Of a stretch of 64,000 nt of DNA, positions 1 through 10,250 are shown one piece after another (the first letter of the stretch is position 1; every line of letters begins with the position of its first letter). Under the pieces are notes generated by a model, which saw only the letters and a program-made list of their open reading frames with translations, did not search any database and was not told where the DNA came from. The DNA is from Marinobacterium stanieri. Lineage in GTDB: Bacteria; Pseudomonadota; Gammaproteobacteria; Pseudomonadales; Balneatricaceae. Location: NCBI RefSeq assembly GCF_900155945.1, contig NZ_FTMN01000002.1, positions 472,981 to 536,980 on the forward strand, written 5' to 3'. The position numbers and the translations under genes were made by a program.

Positions 1-3000
1 CTGTCCAAGGACGCGGCCCAGCGCTATCAGTCCAGTGTCGGTCTTACCCATGACTTGCAGCTCTGTTTGCAGGCCCATCATCGGCAACGTTTTCCGGGCG
101 ACTTCCAGCCGGGACAGGAAGACCTGTCCGCGCGCTTCCAGATCCCGCAGCGCCTGTATGGCCGTGAAGCACTGCTGCAGCAGCTGCAGCATCTTTATGA
201 CCACAGCAGCGCCCACCGCCACCCGTTCATTCTGATTCACGGCTACGCCGGTGTCGGTAAAACCAGTCTGGTACACGAACTGCGCCAGTATGTGAATGAA
301 CAGGGCGGACGCTTTACCAGCGGCAAGTTTGACCAGTTCCGCCGCAACCGGCCCTATTTCGCTATCGTTCAGGCCCTGCAAGGCCTGGTACGGCAGATGC
401 TGACCGAGCCGGAACAGCGCATTGCCGAACTGCGTGAAGCCCTCCTCCTGCATATCGGCAGTCAGGCGCAGGTGCTGCTGAAACTGATCCCCGAACTGGA
501 GTTGATTATCGGCCAGCAGCCCGATGTGCCTGCATTGCCTCCGGTGGAGGAGCAAAGCCGGTTTTCCCGCCTGTTCTCACAACTGCTGCACGTACTGGCC
601 TCGCCGCAACGCCCACTGGTGCTGTTCCTGGACGACCTGCACTGGGCCGACCTGGCCTCACTGCATTTGATTGAAGCCCTGGCCGGACAGGAACGCCCCA
701 TCGGTCTGATGCTGATCGCCAGTTATCGTGACCATGAGTTGAGCGCGACTCATCCGCTCAAGGTCAGCCTCGACCGCATGGCGCGCTCAACGCCGGAACC
801 GGTTGAGCTGTCACTACAGCCGTTGGATCTGGATCAGGTTACCCAGCTGATTGCTGATACCCTGCGTGTGGAGCGCAGTCGTTGCCGCAGCCTGGCCAGG
901 GTCTGCATCGAAAAAACCCAGGGCAACCCCTTCTTCCTTAACCAGTTCCTGCACTCATTGCATGAAGAGGGGCTGATCAACTTCCGTGAGCAGCAATGGC
1001 AATGGGATGAGCAGGCGATCCATGCCCAGGAAATGACCGATAACGTCATCGAGCTGATGGTCAACAAGATCCAGAAGCTGGCCGCCGCGACTCAGGCGGT
1101 ACTGCCTCTGGCCGCCTGCATCGGCAGCAGTTTCAATCTGCGCACCCTGTCACTGGTGAGCGGCCTGACACCCCGTGTGGTCGCCGACCGCCTCTGGCCG
1201 GCCATGACCGAGGGCCTGATTCTGTCCCAGGACGACAGCTACCGCCTGTTCCAGCATCAGGAGCCCGAACGCTCGCGCTACCGCTTTGTACATGACCGCG
1301 TACAGCAAGCTGCCTACTCATTGATTGCCGATGACGAGCTGGAAGAGCTGCACCTGCAGATTGGTCAGCAGCTGTGCGCCAGCCTGACCACTGCCGAGGT
1401 CGAGACTCGCATCTTCGAGATTACCAACCATCTCAACCAGGCCCACAGCCTGCTCAAGACCCAGGCCGAGCGTACCCGACTGGCCGAGTTGAACCTGAAG
1501 GCCGGGCTCAAGGCACGCGAATCCGCGGCCTTTGCGTCGGCCCGTGAATATTACGACCAGGGCCTGAATCTGCTGCCAGAAGACGCCTGGAACAGCTGCT
1601 ACCGCCTGACATTGAGCCTGCACACCGCAGCCGCCGACTGCGCCAATATTTTGGGCCATAAGCAGCGCATGCTGGAGTTGATCGAAGCAATCGACCGTCA
1701 CGGCCAGGCCCTGCTCGACCGCATTCAGGCCTACGAGATCCAGATCCAGTCCCAGGTGGCCAACAACGAGTTCGGCAGCGCGCTGGATACGGCACTGAGT
1801 ACCCTGCAGCAGCTGGGCGTCAGCATTCCTGCTGACCCATCCACCACCCAACTACTCAGAGCCGTGGGCAAAACCCAATGGCTGCTGCGACGCACGGCGC
1901 CAGAGCGTATTCCCGAACTGCCTGCCATGAGCGATCCTCAGCTGGCCGCCGCCATGCCGCTGCTGGCCAGCATGTTCGGTGCCATCAAGTTTTCCAGCTC
2001 AGGACTGCGCCCGCTGGTCATGGCGCGTCAGGTCGAGCTGACACTCAAGCACGGCCTCACCCCCTCATCGGCCCAGGCCTTTGCCGGCTATGGCGGCGTA
2101 CTCTGCGGCCAGTTCAGCATGATTGAGCAGGGTTACCAGCTGGGACAGCTGGCAATGGAGCTGGATCGGCGTTACCTGTCGCCGCTGACGCACCACCGTA
2201 CCCTGTCGCTGTTCGACTCCTATGTTCGCCACTACCGCGAGCCACTGCGCAACTGCCTGGAATCCCTGCTCAACGCGCACCAGTTGGCACAGGAAGCCGG
2301 TGATATGGAATGGGGTGCCTACGCCCTGGCCGCTTATATCCAGTATGCCTTTCAACTCTGTGCCAACCTGGATGAACTGCAGCCGCGTCTGGAACAGTAT
2401 GCTGACCAATTGTCACAATCCGGCCAGCAACAGTCCCTGCAGTATTCCCTGTTTGTGCTCCAGACCATGGCCAACCTGCGCGGCCATTGCGCCGACCCGC
2501 TGAAGTTCACCGGCCCCTTCTACCACGAAGAAGAAGGCCTGAAAGAGCTTGAGCGCGAGCACCACATGACCGCCATCTGCCTGCACCATTACTACAAGGC
2601 ATTGATCTGTTACCTGCTGGGCGAGTACAAATCGGCTTACCTGCATACGGAATCCGGCATGGCGCTGCTATCTTCCATCAGCGGTACCTTTACCGGCCCC
2701 TGGCTGCAGGCATTGCACGGACTCAGTATCCTGGCGCTGCTGCCGGATACCAGCATTTTGCAGCAACCCTCTCGCATTAAGCGGGTGCAACGCATTCTGC
2801 GCAAGGTGCGTAAACTCAGCCGCTACTGCCCTGAAAACCACCAGCATCATGTTGACCTGCTGCAGGCCGAGCTCTTCCGCAGCCAGCACAAATACAGCAA
2901 GGCCATGGACCTTTATGAGCAGGCCATCGAACGTGCCCGCCATCAGGGGTTCAAAATGGAAGAAGCCATGGCCGCCGAACTGGCAGGCCGCTTCTATCTG

Positions 3001-5592
3001 GAGTGGGATAAACCGGGCATCGCCCGTACCTACCTTCAGGATGCTTACAGCCGCTATGCGGAATGGGGTGCCCAGGCCAAACTGGAACAGATGCAACAGG
3101 CCTATCCATTTGCACTTGAGCGACCGCTGCAGGCAGGTGTCGCCGAATCAGCGCCGGGCCAGACCCTGAGCCCGCAATCGCTGGACAACCAGGCCTTCGA
3201 TATCAACTCGGTAATCCACGCTTCCCAGGCTATCTCCGATGAGATTGTGCTGGAGCGACTACTGGAACAGCTGATGCAGCTGGCCTTGCAAAACGCTGGT
3301 GCCCAGCGCGCCATCCTCATGCTGCGACGCCCGGATGGTCTGTTCCTGGAAGCTGAGATTTGCCATAACCAGCCGCCCCGACTCTTTACCGATCAGGCAC
3401 TTGAGGCCAGTGCCGAGCTGCTGCCATTGAGCATCGTGCACTATGTGACCCGTACCAAGGATGATGTGGTGCTGGGCAATGCCGTCGAGCATCAGATGTT
3501 TCAGCACGACCCCTATATTCGTCACCACCAGCCGCGTTCGCTGCTGGCCATTCCGATTCTTTACCACGGTGACCTGACCGCTGTGCTCTACCTGGAACAC
3601 ACCGAGAGCCGTGACGTTTTTAATCGCAATCGTCTGAAAACTCTACAGATACTGGCGGCGCAGGCGGCGATCTCTATTGAAAACGCCAAGTTGTATCAGA
3701 GCCTGGAACAGTCGGAACGTGAGTACCGTTCACTGTTTGAAAATGCCAGCGAGGGTATCTTCCGTATCGACCAGAACGGCCGCTTCATTTCCGCCAACCC
3801 GGCGCTGATCGAGCTGCTGGGATACAGCAGTGCAGACGCATTTTTCAGCCAGGTAACGGATGTGATCCGTGATTGCTTCATCTCGCGCCAGGAGTGCCGG
3901 GCTTTTCTGGGTGAGCTGAGCCAGCAGGAGCATGTCAGCGGTTTTGAAAGCCGCTGGCGTCGTGCCGATGGCTCCGAGGTATTCGTGGCTATTTCGGCGC
4001 ACTGCATCACTGACGAGAAGCATGATCAGCTCTGCTACGAGGGCTCAATCACCGATATCAGTGAGCGCAAGGCTAAGGAACAGGCCGAGCTGGCCCGGGA
4101 GAAAGCAGAAGCCGCCAGCGAAGCCAAGAGCCTGTTCCTGGCTTCCATGAGCCACGAGATCCGCACGCCGATGAACGGCATTCTGGGCATGGCTCAACTG
4201 CTGATGCGTACCGAGCTGCCAGCTGCGCAGCAGGAACAGGTCCAGGCTATTTACCGCTCCGGCCAATCCCTGCTCAGCATCCTCAACGATGTGCTCGACT
4301 TCACCAAGATTGAAGCCGGCCAGATGGAGCTGGAAGCGACTCCCTTCAAGCTGAATGAGCAGCTTGAACAGCTGCGCCAACTGCTCTCCCCCATGGCGCA
4401 GGAAAAACACCTCGACCTGATTTTGCGGTGCGACGACAGCCTGCCGGAGTCCGTACTGGGCGATGCCCGCGCGCTGAACCAGGTTTTGCTCAACCTCTGC
4501 ACCAACGCGCTCAAGTTCACCCATGAGGGCTATGTACTGATCAAGGCACGTGCCTTGAGCTGCGATAAACCGGAGCAGCACCGCATCCGCTTTGAAGTGG
4601 AAGACACCGGTATCGGCATCCCTGCCAGCGCTCACGAACGCATCTTCACCCACTTCAGCCAGGCCGACAGCTCCATTACGCGTCGCTTCGGTGGCACCGG
4701 ACTAGGCCTGTCGATCTGCAAGCGCCTGGTAGACCTTCAGCAGGGCAAAATCGGCTTTGACAGTGCAGAGGGTCGGGGTACCAGTTTCTGGGTGGAACTG
4801 GACTACGTGGCCACCACCACACCTCATACCGTGATTGCTCAGGAACCAACCAGGGCACGCGACTGCGCACTGGATATCCTGTTGGTTGAAGACACCCCGA
4901 TCAACCAGCAGGTCACGGTGGGATTACTGGAGTCCGAAGGCCACCGTGTCAGTGTCGCGGACGATGGCTACACGGCCCTGTCGATGCACAACGACCACGC
5001 CTACGACCTGGTACTGATGGATATACATCTGCCGGATATGGACGGGATCGAAACGGCTCGGCGCATGCGTGAGCACTCCAACCCCCAGCGCGCTGGCGTG
5101 CGCATTATTGCCCTGACCGCATCAGTCACACCAGCTGAAGTGCGCCGTTACGAAGAAGCCGGGATGGATGCCGTAGTGGGCAAGCCCCTGCAGTTTGGCG
5201 AGCTACGCCGCCAGCTGCACGGCGCATCAGATACACCGCCAGCGCCGGCCATGCCACCGGCAGCGCTGGAGTATCTGGACCTTAACCTGCTGCATCAGCA
5301 CCAGAATATGCTCGGCCCTCAACGCTTCAATGAGCTCTGTGATCAGATGGAACAGCAGTGCCTGCAACTATTGTCACAACTGCAAAGCGCTGTGGGTGAG
5401 TCACAAACCGAACTGCTGCATAAGCTGGCCGGCACGCTGGGTAACTTCGGCATGCCCAAGGCGGCAGCCTGCTGCCGTACGCTGGAACAATCAGGCGAGC
5501 GTTCTGCAGATGCCATAGCACAACTGGACAGCCTCTGCCGCGCCAGCCTGGGGTCACTGAAACAGCATTTTGCCCAGGACCAGACGGCTTAA
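1..5592 (+). CDS. Ser/Thr kinase-AAA-GAF-PAS hybrid histidine kinase with receiver and HPt (5' end missing)
   Basis: Large cytoplasmic signalling ATPase/phosphorelay protein. The frame is open from base 1, and the first visible residues ([12 protein letters not shown]) match the end of a Ser/Thr-kinase domain, so the true start lies left of the window; a TTG at 55 is not the start. Counting from base 1, the order is: AAA_16-type ATPase (Walker [10 protein letters not shown] at 81-89, Walker B LVLFLDD ending at D212), a long helical/TPR-like stretch, GAF (about 1075-1230), PAS (about 1240-1357), HisKA with phospho-His 1385 in [12 protein letters not shown], HATPase with DTGIGIP and GGTGLGLS, a receiver with D1674 ([11 protein letters not shown]), and a C-terminal HPt with H1807 ([11 protein letters not shown]). 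All four phosphorelay stations look intact. The stop overlaps the stop of the convergent binding-protein gene by 4 bases. The signal sensed is unknown. Confidence 0.94.
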   Translation: MSKDAAQRYQSSVGLTHDLQLCLQAHHRQRFPGDFQPGQEDLSARFQIPQRLYGREALLQQLQHLYDHSSAHRHPFILIHGYAGVGKTSLVHELRQYVNEQGGRFTSGKFDQFRRNRPYFAIVQALQGLVRQMLTEPEQRIAELREALLLHIGSQAQVLLKLIPELELIIGQQPDVPALPPVEEQSRFSRLFSQLLHVLASPQRPLVLFLDDLHWADLASLHLIEALAGQERPIGLMLIASYRDHELSATHPLKVSLDRMARSTPEPVELSLQPLDLDQVTQLIADTLRVERSRCRSLARVCIEKTQGNPFFLNQFLHSLHEEGLINFREQQWQWDEQAIHAQEMTDNVIELMVNKIQKLAAATQAVLPLAACIGSSFNLRTLSLVSGLTPRVVADRLWPAMTEGLILSQDDSYRLFQHQEPERSRYRFVHDRVQQAAYSLIADDELEELHLQIGQQLCASLTTAEVETRIFEITNHLNQAHSLLKTQAERTRLAELNLKAGLKARESAAFASAREYYDQGLNLLPEDAWNSCYRLTLSLHTAAADCANILGHKQRMLELIEAIDRHGQALLDRIQAYEIQIQSQVANNEFGSALDTALSTLQQLGVSIPADPSTTQLLRAVGKTQWLLRRTAPERIPELPAMSDPQLAAAMPLLASMFGAIKFSSSGLRPLVMARQVELTLKHGLTPSSAQAFAGYGGVLCGQFSMIEQGYQLGQLAMELDRRYLSPLTHHRTLSLFDSYVRHYREPLRNCLESLLNAHQLAQEAGDMEWGAYALAAYIQYAFQLCANLDELQPRLEQYADQLSQSGQQQSLQYSLFVLQTMANLRGHCADPLKFTGPFYHEEEGLKELEREHHMTAICLHHYYKALICYLLGEYKSAYLHTESGMALLSSISGTFTGPWLQALHGLSILALLPDTSILQQPSRIKRVQRILRKVRKLSRYCPENHQHHVDLLQAELFRSQHKYSKAMDLYEQAIERARHQGFKMEEAMAAELAGRFYLEWDKPGIARTYLQDAYSRYAEWGAQAKLEQMQQAYPFALERPLQAGVAESAPGQTLSPQSLDNQAFDINSVIHASQAISDEIVLERLLEQLMQLALQNAGAQRAILMLRRPDGLFLEAEICHNQPPRLFTDQALEASAELLPLSIVHYVTRTKDDVVLGNAVEHQMFQHDPYIRHHQPRSLLAIPILYHGDLTAVLYLEHTESRDVFNRNRLKTLQILAAQAAISIENAKLYQSLEQSEREYRSLFENASEGIFRIDQNGRFISANPALIELLGYSSADAFFSQVTDVIRDCFISRQECRAFLGELSQQEHVSGFESRWRRADGSEVFVAISAHCITDEKHDQLCYEGSITDISERKAKEQAELAREKAEAASEAKSLFLASMSHEIRTPMNGILGMAQLLMRTELPAAQQEQVQAIYRSGQSLLSILNDVLDFTKIEAGQMELEATPFKLNEQLEQLRQLLSPMAQEKHLDLILRCDDSLPESVLGDARALNQVLLNLCTNALKFTHEGYVLIKARALSCDKPEQHRIRFEVEDTGIGIPASAHERIFTHFSQADSSITRRFGGTGLGLSICKRLVDLQQGKIGFDSAEGRGTSFWVELDYVATTTPHTVIAQEPTRARDCALDILLVEDTPINQQVTVGLLESEGHRVSVADDGYTALSMHNDHAYDLVLMDIHLPDMDGIETARRMREHSNPQRAGVRIIALTASVTPAEVRRYEEAGMDAVVGKPLQFGELRRQLHGASDTPPAPAMPPAALEYLDLNLLHQHQNMLGPQRFNELCDQMEQQCLQLLSQLQSAVGESQTELLHKLAGTLGNFGMPKAAACCRTLEQSGERSADAIAQLDSLCRASLGSLKQHFAQDQTA

Positions 5593-6455
5593 TCGAGCAC
5601 CAGCGGCTTTAGCCAGCGGTAGTCTTCGGCACTGACCGGGACAATCCCCTGAGCACGCTTTTGCTTCAATAACAGATCAAGCGCCGGTGATGGCTGCAGC
5701 AAGGCCTGCGAGAGCGCCTCGGTCAGCTCGGGACAAAGGTGGCTGCTGGAGACGATAGGATCGTAGTGGATGGGCGGTGAGCGCCATAACTCCCGCCATT
5801 CACCGGCCTCAGCCTCCCCCCGCTCGATATAGGCATCCGCTTCGCGGCTGGCGACAAAGGCAGCCTCAACCTGCCCCGCCTGCAGCGCTTTCAGGGCACG
5901 GTCATGGGAGCCGGCATAGACCAAATGCGAGGCCAGCCGGTCCAGCGCCAGCCCGGTATCCTCGACAAACCGCGTACGGGGAATTACACCACCTGAGGTA
6001 CTGTTCGGATCGGTCAGAGCAATGGCCTGCCCTTGCAGATCTTCTGGTGCCGCGTAAGTCTCACCCTGTCTGACCAGCAACAGGGAGTTGTAGTAACTGC
6101 CCTCAGGCGAGAAGGTACCACCGGCAAAGCTGTAGGACCCAATGGGCTTGATACCGGGGTCACGCTCACTGGCCTTGAGGTAAGACGCCGGCCCCATCTC
6201 CGCCAGATCAACGGCACCGGATACGATGCTTTCGATAACCGCCTGGTAGGAGTGTGCGGCAATGGTTACCACCGGGATGCCCAACACCTCTTCCAGATGC
6301 AGGCGCATGGGCTCAAAGGCTTCATATTGCAGCTGCTGGGACTGCTTGGGCACCGTTACAAAGCGCAGTATTTCCGGCTGCTTGCAGGTGTCTGCCTGCA
6401 CTGCCCCCGCTGCCAGCATCAACATGGCCACCAACACACGCCTGATCATCTTCAT
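5589..6455 (-). CDS. PhnD-like periplasmic phosphate/phosphonate-type substrate-binding protein
   Basis: 288 residues with an N-terminal signal peptide (MKMIRRVLVAMLMLAAGAVQA), so periplasmic. The body resembles PhnD-type binding proteins: an opening beta strand (ILRFVTVPKQ), a segment about capturing a ligand in the hinge (DLAEMGPASYLKASE), LTDPNSTSGG, and VYAGSHDRALKALQAGQVEAAFVAS. No ABC permease or ATPase is nearby. Instead the stop side converges on the hybrid kinase, and the start codon overlaps the stop of the GGDEF-EAL gene upstream (ATGA arrangement, 4 bases), so the two are co-translated. This suggests a ligand receptor feeding the membrane c-di-GMP protein rather than a transporter component. 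The ligand is unknown; phosphonate or phosphate is only the family default. Confidence 0.85.
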   Translation of the reverse strand: MKMIRRVLVAMLMLAAGAVQADTCKQPEILRFVTVPKQSQQLQYEAFEPMRLHLEEVLGIPVVTIAAHSYQAVIESIVSGAVDLAEMGPASYLKASERDPGIKPIGSYSFAGGTFSPEGSYYNSLLLVRQGETYAAPEDLQGQAIALTDPNSTSGGVIPRTRFVEDTGLALDRLASHLVYAGSHDRALKALQAGQVEAAFVASREADAYIERGEAEAGEWRELWRSPPIHYDPIVSSSHLCPELTEALSQALLQPSPALDLLLKQKRAQGIVPVSAEDYRWLKPLVLD

Positions 6456-8770
6456 AGCTTCACCTTGCGTTTGGGGGTTTGCAGATAATCCCGTACTTCA
6501 GCTTCCTCAACGGCGCGGCTGAAGAGAAAACCCTGAGCCTCATCACAGCCAGCCAGCTTGAGGTACACCAGCTGATCAGGTGTTTCCACACCCTTGGCCA
6601 CCACTCTCAGGCGCATCTTGCGCGCAACCGAGATCGTGGCCGACAGCAATACATTGTCATCAAAACTGTTACGAATATGTCGAATCAGTGCCGGACTCAG
6701 CTTGATACAGTTAAATGGCAAACGAGAGACACGCTGCAGCCCCTCTTCGCTGGAGCCGAAGTCATCCATCACCAGTCCGACACCCAGCTCGCTGACCAGG
6801 CGGAGCTGGCGTATGGCCTGATCACCCAGATGCTGCAGATCCTGATCCCCAATCTCCAGTTCAAGCCAGCCGGGGGTTAAGCGGTACTCCTCAATCAGCA
6901 TGCGCAGTTGCCCCGGCAAGGTCGGGTCATTGATTTGAGAAGCCGACAGGTTCAGCGCCACCGGCAGAATATCGAGCCCTTCATCCGCCCACTGACGCAG
7001 CTGCTGTGCCAACTGCCGCAGCAGCTGGTAGCCCAGGGCAGGCATGAGCTGCTGCTGTTCAACCAGCGGCAGAAAGACGGCAGGCATAAGCAGCCCCTGC
7101 TGAGGTGACTCCCAGCGCACCAGCGCTTCAAAGCCGCCGGTTTCATAACCTCGCAAGAAGAGGCGCGGCTGGAAGTGCAGCTGGAACTCGCCCCGCTCGA
7201 TCGCCTCCGGAATCAGCGCCTGCAACTCTTCGGTTGAAACCTCCTGTGCCGCATCCTGACTGTCAAACAGCCGGAACTGGGCACGCCCGCCACGTTTGGC
7301 GCGGTACATGGCGATGTCGGCATGCTTGATCAGGGTTTCGATATCCATGCCGTCTCGCGGTGCCATGGCCACACCGATACTGGGACTGGTCGCCAGACCA
7401 CCCGCCTCAAGCTCTGGATAGGGCGCTGCCAGCACATCCACCAGACGCTGAACCTTCTGCTCCACATCCGCTTGCTGCTTGACGGCCGTCAGCATCACTA
7501 CAAACTCGTCACCACCAAAACGGCTGACAATATCGCTTTCACGCAGGTTATCGGTGAGGCGCCGGGCCACTTCCTGCAGCAGGTTGTCACCCACCTTGTG
7601 ACCCAGGGTGTCATTGATCGCCTTGAACCTGTCCAGGTCAATAAAGCAGACGGCCGCAAAACGTCCCTGTCGTTTGGATCCGGCCAGATGTGAATGTCCC
7701 AGCTCGGTAAAGAGACGTCGGTTGTACAGGCCGGTCAGGTGGTCGCGCGAAGCAGCCTTCACACTGTCTTCATGCTCGCGCCGCAGCCGGGCGAGCAACT
7801 TCATGTTGCGCTGCTCAGACTGCTGCAGCTCTCGCAGCTGCACTTCCCGCACATGCATCATGCGCAGCAGCCAGAGCAAGCCGCCAGCAGCAATCAGCGT
7901 AATGATGACCACTGACACCAGAAACTTGTTGCGCTGGCGATGATATCCGGCCAGGGCTTCACTTTCGGATTGCCGCACCGCAATCACCAAAGGTGCCCGC
8001 TCGAGCTTGGCAAAGTGGCCCAGATAGTAACGCTGGTTGTCGGTATGCAAGTCCCGGGTAGTGCCCTGGTTAAGCCGCGACTTCAACAGTACGGTGTTAT
8101 CAAATGCCGAGCGCCCGGTCACCAGGCCTCCCCGCTCGGCGCGCAGCAGCTCGGCGCCCTGCGCAGTTAAGACATGGATACTGGTTTCCCGCCCCAGCTG
8201 CAGGTTCTGATAGAGGTTAAGCAGGTAGCCCAGGTCCATTTCCAGTACCAGCAGGCAGCAATCGGACCTGCCCGGAGTGTTAATCGGCATGGCCAGAGGC
8301 ACACTCCAGGACTTGCCGAGGGCTTCAGAGGGCAGAATGTTGATGGGCCAGGTTCTCTGGTGAGAAAGGCTTGCTTGCCATCCCTGCTGCAGCCTGGGCA
8401 GGTTGGTCGCCGAGGTCGAATTCAGCACCCGCCCATCACGACTGTAAACGGTCATGCGCGTGAACACGGGGTCGGTCGCCATCAGCGTTGCCAGCGGCCC
8501 GGCAGCGGGCAATTCGCCACGCGAGAGCTGCAACCGCACCAGCGTCTTGAATGCCTCGGTACGGTCCAGCACCTGATTGATGTTTTCAGACACTACCAAA
8601 GAAAGGTTCTGCAGGATGACCTTGTGTTCATCAAGCACCTGTTCGCGATTCTGGCGCAGCTGGTAGCCGGCAAAGATCCAGGTTGCCAAAATCACCAGCA
8701 TCGCCAAGGCGATCAGCACACCTTGCAATGAAGAAATCGTAATGGCATCACGCTCTAAAGGGGGGCTCAA
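6452..8770 (-). CDS. Membrane GGDEF-EAL protein with periplasmic sensor; degenerate EAL
   Basis: 772 residues. A first membrane helix lies at about 17-38, a periplasmic Cache-like sensor at about 40-280, and a second helix at about 282-304, followed by a coiled linker. The GGDEF domain has intact RFGGDEF (GG at 419-420) and an RxxD inhibitory site (RESD), so diguanylate cyclase activity and product inhibition are likely. The EAL domain keeps EAL (FEALVRW), the Asn (LNLSASQ) and the Asp pair (MDDFGSS). However, the metal-ligand motif usually LEITES reads LEIGDQ, KIDRSFV has become KLSPALI, and the general-base Glu of AEGVE is Lys 726 (AKGVE). Phosphodiesterase activity is therefore probably lost. 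Downstream it overlaps the PhnD-like gene by 4 bases, which suggests that binding protein delivers the signal to the sensor domain. Confidence 0.9.
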   Translation of the reverse strand: MSPPLERDAITISSLQGVLIALAMLVILATWIFAGYQLRQNREQVLDEHKVILQNLSLVVSENINQVLDRTEAFKTLVRLQLSRGELPAAGPLATLMATDPVFTRMTVYSRDGRVLNSTSATNLPRLQQGWQASLSHQRTWPINILPSEALGKSWSVPLAMPINTPGRSDCCLLVLEMDLGYLLNLYQNLQLGRETSIHVLTAQGAELLRAERGGLVTGRSAFDNTVLLKSRLNQGTTRDLHTDNQRYYLGHFAKLERAPLVIAVRQSESEALAGYHRQRNKFLVSVVIITLIAAGGLLWLLRMMHVREVQLRELQQSEQRNMKLLARLRREHEDSVKAASRDHLTGLYNRRLFTELGHSHLAGSKRQGRFAAVCFIDLDRFKAINDTLGHKVGDNLLQEVARRLTDNLRESDIVSRFGGDEFVVMLTAVKQQADVEQKVQRLVDVLAAPYPELEAGGLATSPSIGVAMAPRDGMDIETLIKHADIAMYRAKRGGRAQFRLFDSQDAAQEVSTEELQALIPEAIERGEFQLHFQPRLFLRGYETGGFEALVRWESPQQGLLMPAVFLPLVEQQQLMPALGYQLLRQLAQQLRQWADEGLDILPVALNLSASQINDPTLPGQLRMLIEEYRLTPGWLELEIGDQDLQHLGDQAIRQLRLVSELGVGLVMDDFGSSEEGLQRVSRLPFNCIKLSPALIRHIRNSFDDNVLLSATISVARKMRLRVVAKGVETPDQLVYLKLAGCDEAQGFLFSRAVEEAEVRDYLQTPKRKVKL

Positions 8771-8914
8771 GCTGGTACATCCCTGTCACGTCAGAAGGCA
8801 AATCGCTGTATTAACACAGCGACACTTAAGGAACGCTAACAAAAAGGAGTGACAGCTTGATGACATGCCCGACAGGCCAAGCCTGCCGAGCATGCAGAGA
8901 ACACCTGAAGGCAA

Positions 8915-9310
8915 TCAGGAGTCGGAGGATTTCAGCTCGTCCAGCTGAGTGCGGGCTTCATCGGTCAGGTCTTCCGCGGTTTCGGAGGCCGCTTCACCAA
9001 ATGCCTTGGCATCTTCTTTGACACGGTCATAGGTCTCACCCGTGGCTTCACGGATCTGATCACCGGTTTCAGCCGCCTTTTCTGACAGATCATCCGCTGT
9101 TGACTGGGCACTGTCCTTGGCATCCTTGTAGACATCGCCTGCAGCTGTCAGCGTTTCATCAGCCTCACGCTTCAGCTTATCCATGGAAGATTCGCTTTTT
9201 TCCAGCACTTCCGCACGGTCCTGCTCGGCTTCAGTTGCGGAATCATCACAACCTGTCAGCGCCAGCGCCGATACCAGCAGGGTAGAACCAATCAATGTCT
9301 TCATATGCAT
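8915..9310 (-). CDS. Small helical lipoprotein
   Basis: 131 residues. The start at 9310 is chosen because a perfect AGGAGG lies 9 bases upstream; a second ATG two codons on is also possible. The N-terminus is a lipoprotein signal with lipobox LTGC (MHMKTLIGSTLLVSALALTGC), so it should be lipidated and membrane-anchored. The rest is highly charged, amphipathic and rich in Ala, Glu, Asp and Lys, with irregular 11-residue-like helical repeats (DKLKREADETLTAAGDVYKD), reminiscent of LEA or apolipoprotein-like stress proteins. No catalytic motif is visible and I do not recognise a named family. It stands alone between the c-di-GMP gene and the manganese exporter, with no operon partner. A role in the envelope under stress is a guess from composition only. 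Confidence 0.75.
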   Translation of the reverse strand: MHMKTLIGSTLLVSALALTGCDDSATEAEQDRAEVLEKSESSMDKLKREADETLTAAGDVYKDAKDSAQSTADDLSEKAAETGDQIREATGETYDRVKEDAKAFGEAASETAEDLTDEARTQLDELKSSDS

Positions 9311-9386
9311 AAAAAGATACCTCCTGTGAATGTCGTATCCTGGCGCCCAGTCTAATGACCCAGCCTGAGTCGCGGATGAACGGCTG

Positions 9387-9944
9387 TCAGAATGACACCA
9401 GCGTGAGCACGCCAAGCGCTACAAAGAGCACACAGGCCGATTTACGCGCCAGATCCAGAGGGATCTTCTGCATCAGCCAGCTGCCCGCATAGGCCACAGG
9501 CACATTGGCCAGCAACATGCCCAGCGTGGTTCCCATGATCACCCAGAACAGGTCGTCATAACGCGCCGCCAGTATCACCGTCGCAACCTGGGTTTTGTCA
9601 CCAATCTCGGCAATAAAGAACAGGATAGTCGATGCCAGGAAGGCACCATATTTGAGAACGGCGCCGTCTTCCTCATCTTCCTTGTCAGGAATCAGTATCC
9701 AGAAGCCGACCAGAATAAAGCTCAGGCCCAGAATCCAGGGCACCCAGCTTTCGGGAATCCACTGTACCGCCCAGGCACCCAGCCAGGCAGAAAGCGCATG
9801 ATTAAGCAGTGTTGCCACCAGAATGCCGAGAATGATGGCATTGCGCTGAGCAAAACGAGCGGTAAGGAAAAGTGTAAGCAGCTGTGTTTTGTCGCCTATT
9901 TCAGCAATCGCAACAGCCAGAGTAGAAGGGATAAACGCGTCCAT
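9387..9944 (-). CDS. mneA: GDT1/UPF0016 (TMEM165) family Mn2+ exporter
   Basis: 185 residues from the chosen start at 9944. Six predicted membrane helices are arranged as two homologous halves, each carrying the family signature E-x-G-D-K-T (AEIGDKTQLL near the N-terminus and AEIGDKTQVA in the middle). The family exports Mn2+ (MneA in Vibrio) or exchanges Ca2+/Mn2+ for protons across the cytoplasmic membrane. An in-frame ATG ten codons upstream (9974) lies inside the loop of a leader hairpin, so I prefer 9944, which has GGAAG a few bases upstream. The 5' leader contains a yybP-ykoY manganese riboswitch, which directly supports a manganese-detoxification role: high Mn2+ should switch the gene on. 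Confidence 0.92.
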   Translation of the reverse strand: MDAFIPSTLAVAIAEIGDKTQLLTLFLTARFAQRNAIILGILVATLLNHALSAWLGAWAVQWIPESWVPWILGLSFILVGFWILIPDKEDEEDGAVLKYGAFLASTILFFIAEIGDKTQVATVILAARYDDLFWVIMGTTLGMLLANVPVAYAGSWLMQKIPLDLARKSACVLFVALGVLTLVSF

Positions 9945-9956
9945 TGATATGCTTCC

Positions 9957-10125
9957 GGCGGGCCAAGAGTCCATTAAGACATCACACGCCGGCCCGCCAG
10001 GTCAGCATGTCATGTCTCAGGTCTCATTAATCCCGTACGGGACGTGACAGCCATGAGCTTGAGGCTCAATTATGTTGACGGCCACTCCGCCGGCTGACGC
10101 CGGACAGAAAATTACTCCCCCAAGA
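9957..10125 (-). promoter_or_regulatory. yybP-ykoY (Mn2+-sensing) riboswitch with expression platform
   Basis: Read on the minus strand, the leader carries the conserved GGGGGAGTAA (10111-10121), then GCCGTCAACATA (about 10070-10082), and AATGAGACC (10020-10028). These are the hallmark loop segments of the manganese riboswitch of gammaproteobacteria. They are followed by an 8-base perfect inverted repeat, GGCGGGCC/GGCCCGCC (9957-9964 with 9991-9998), that ends directly before the ribosome-binding site of the exporter gene. That hairpin is the likely expression platform, controlling either translation or transcription. Placement upstream of a UPF0016 exporter is a known association of this RNA class. 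Confidence 0.88.
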
Positions 10126-10250
10126 GCGGCGAGGATAATACCATCAGGGACACATAAATCAAGGCGACTGCCCGCTCAAACAGAGACTGGCCTGTTCGTC
10201 TGGCTCAGGTAGAATGGTCAGCCCACTCTGCCACAACATGGACGAAATCT

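Noticed and set aside
55..57. TTG as the start codon of the large kinase
   Set aside because: The frame is open from base 1 and the upstream residues continue a Ser/Thr-kinase C-terminus, so the gene starts outside the window.
5589..6455. A phosphonate ABC transporter locus
   Set aside because: Only a PhnD-like binding protein is present; no permease, ATPase or C-P lyase genes are adjacent, and it is co-translated with a c-di-GMP gene.
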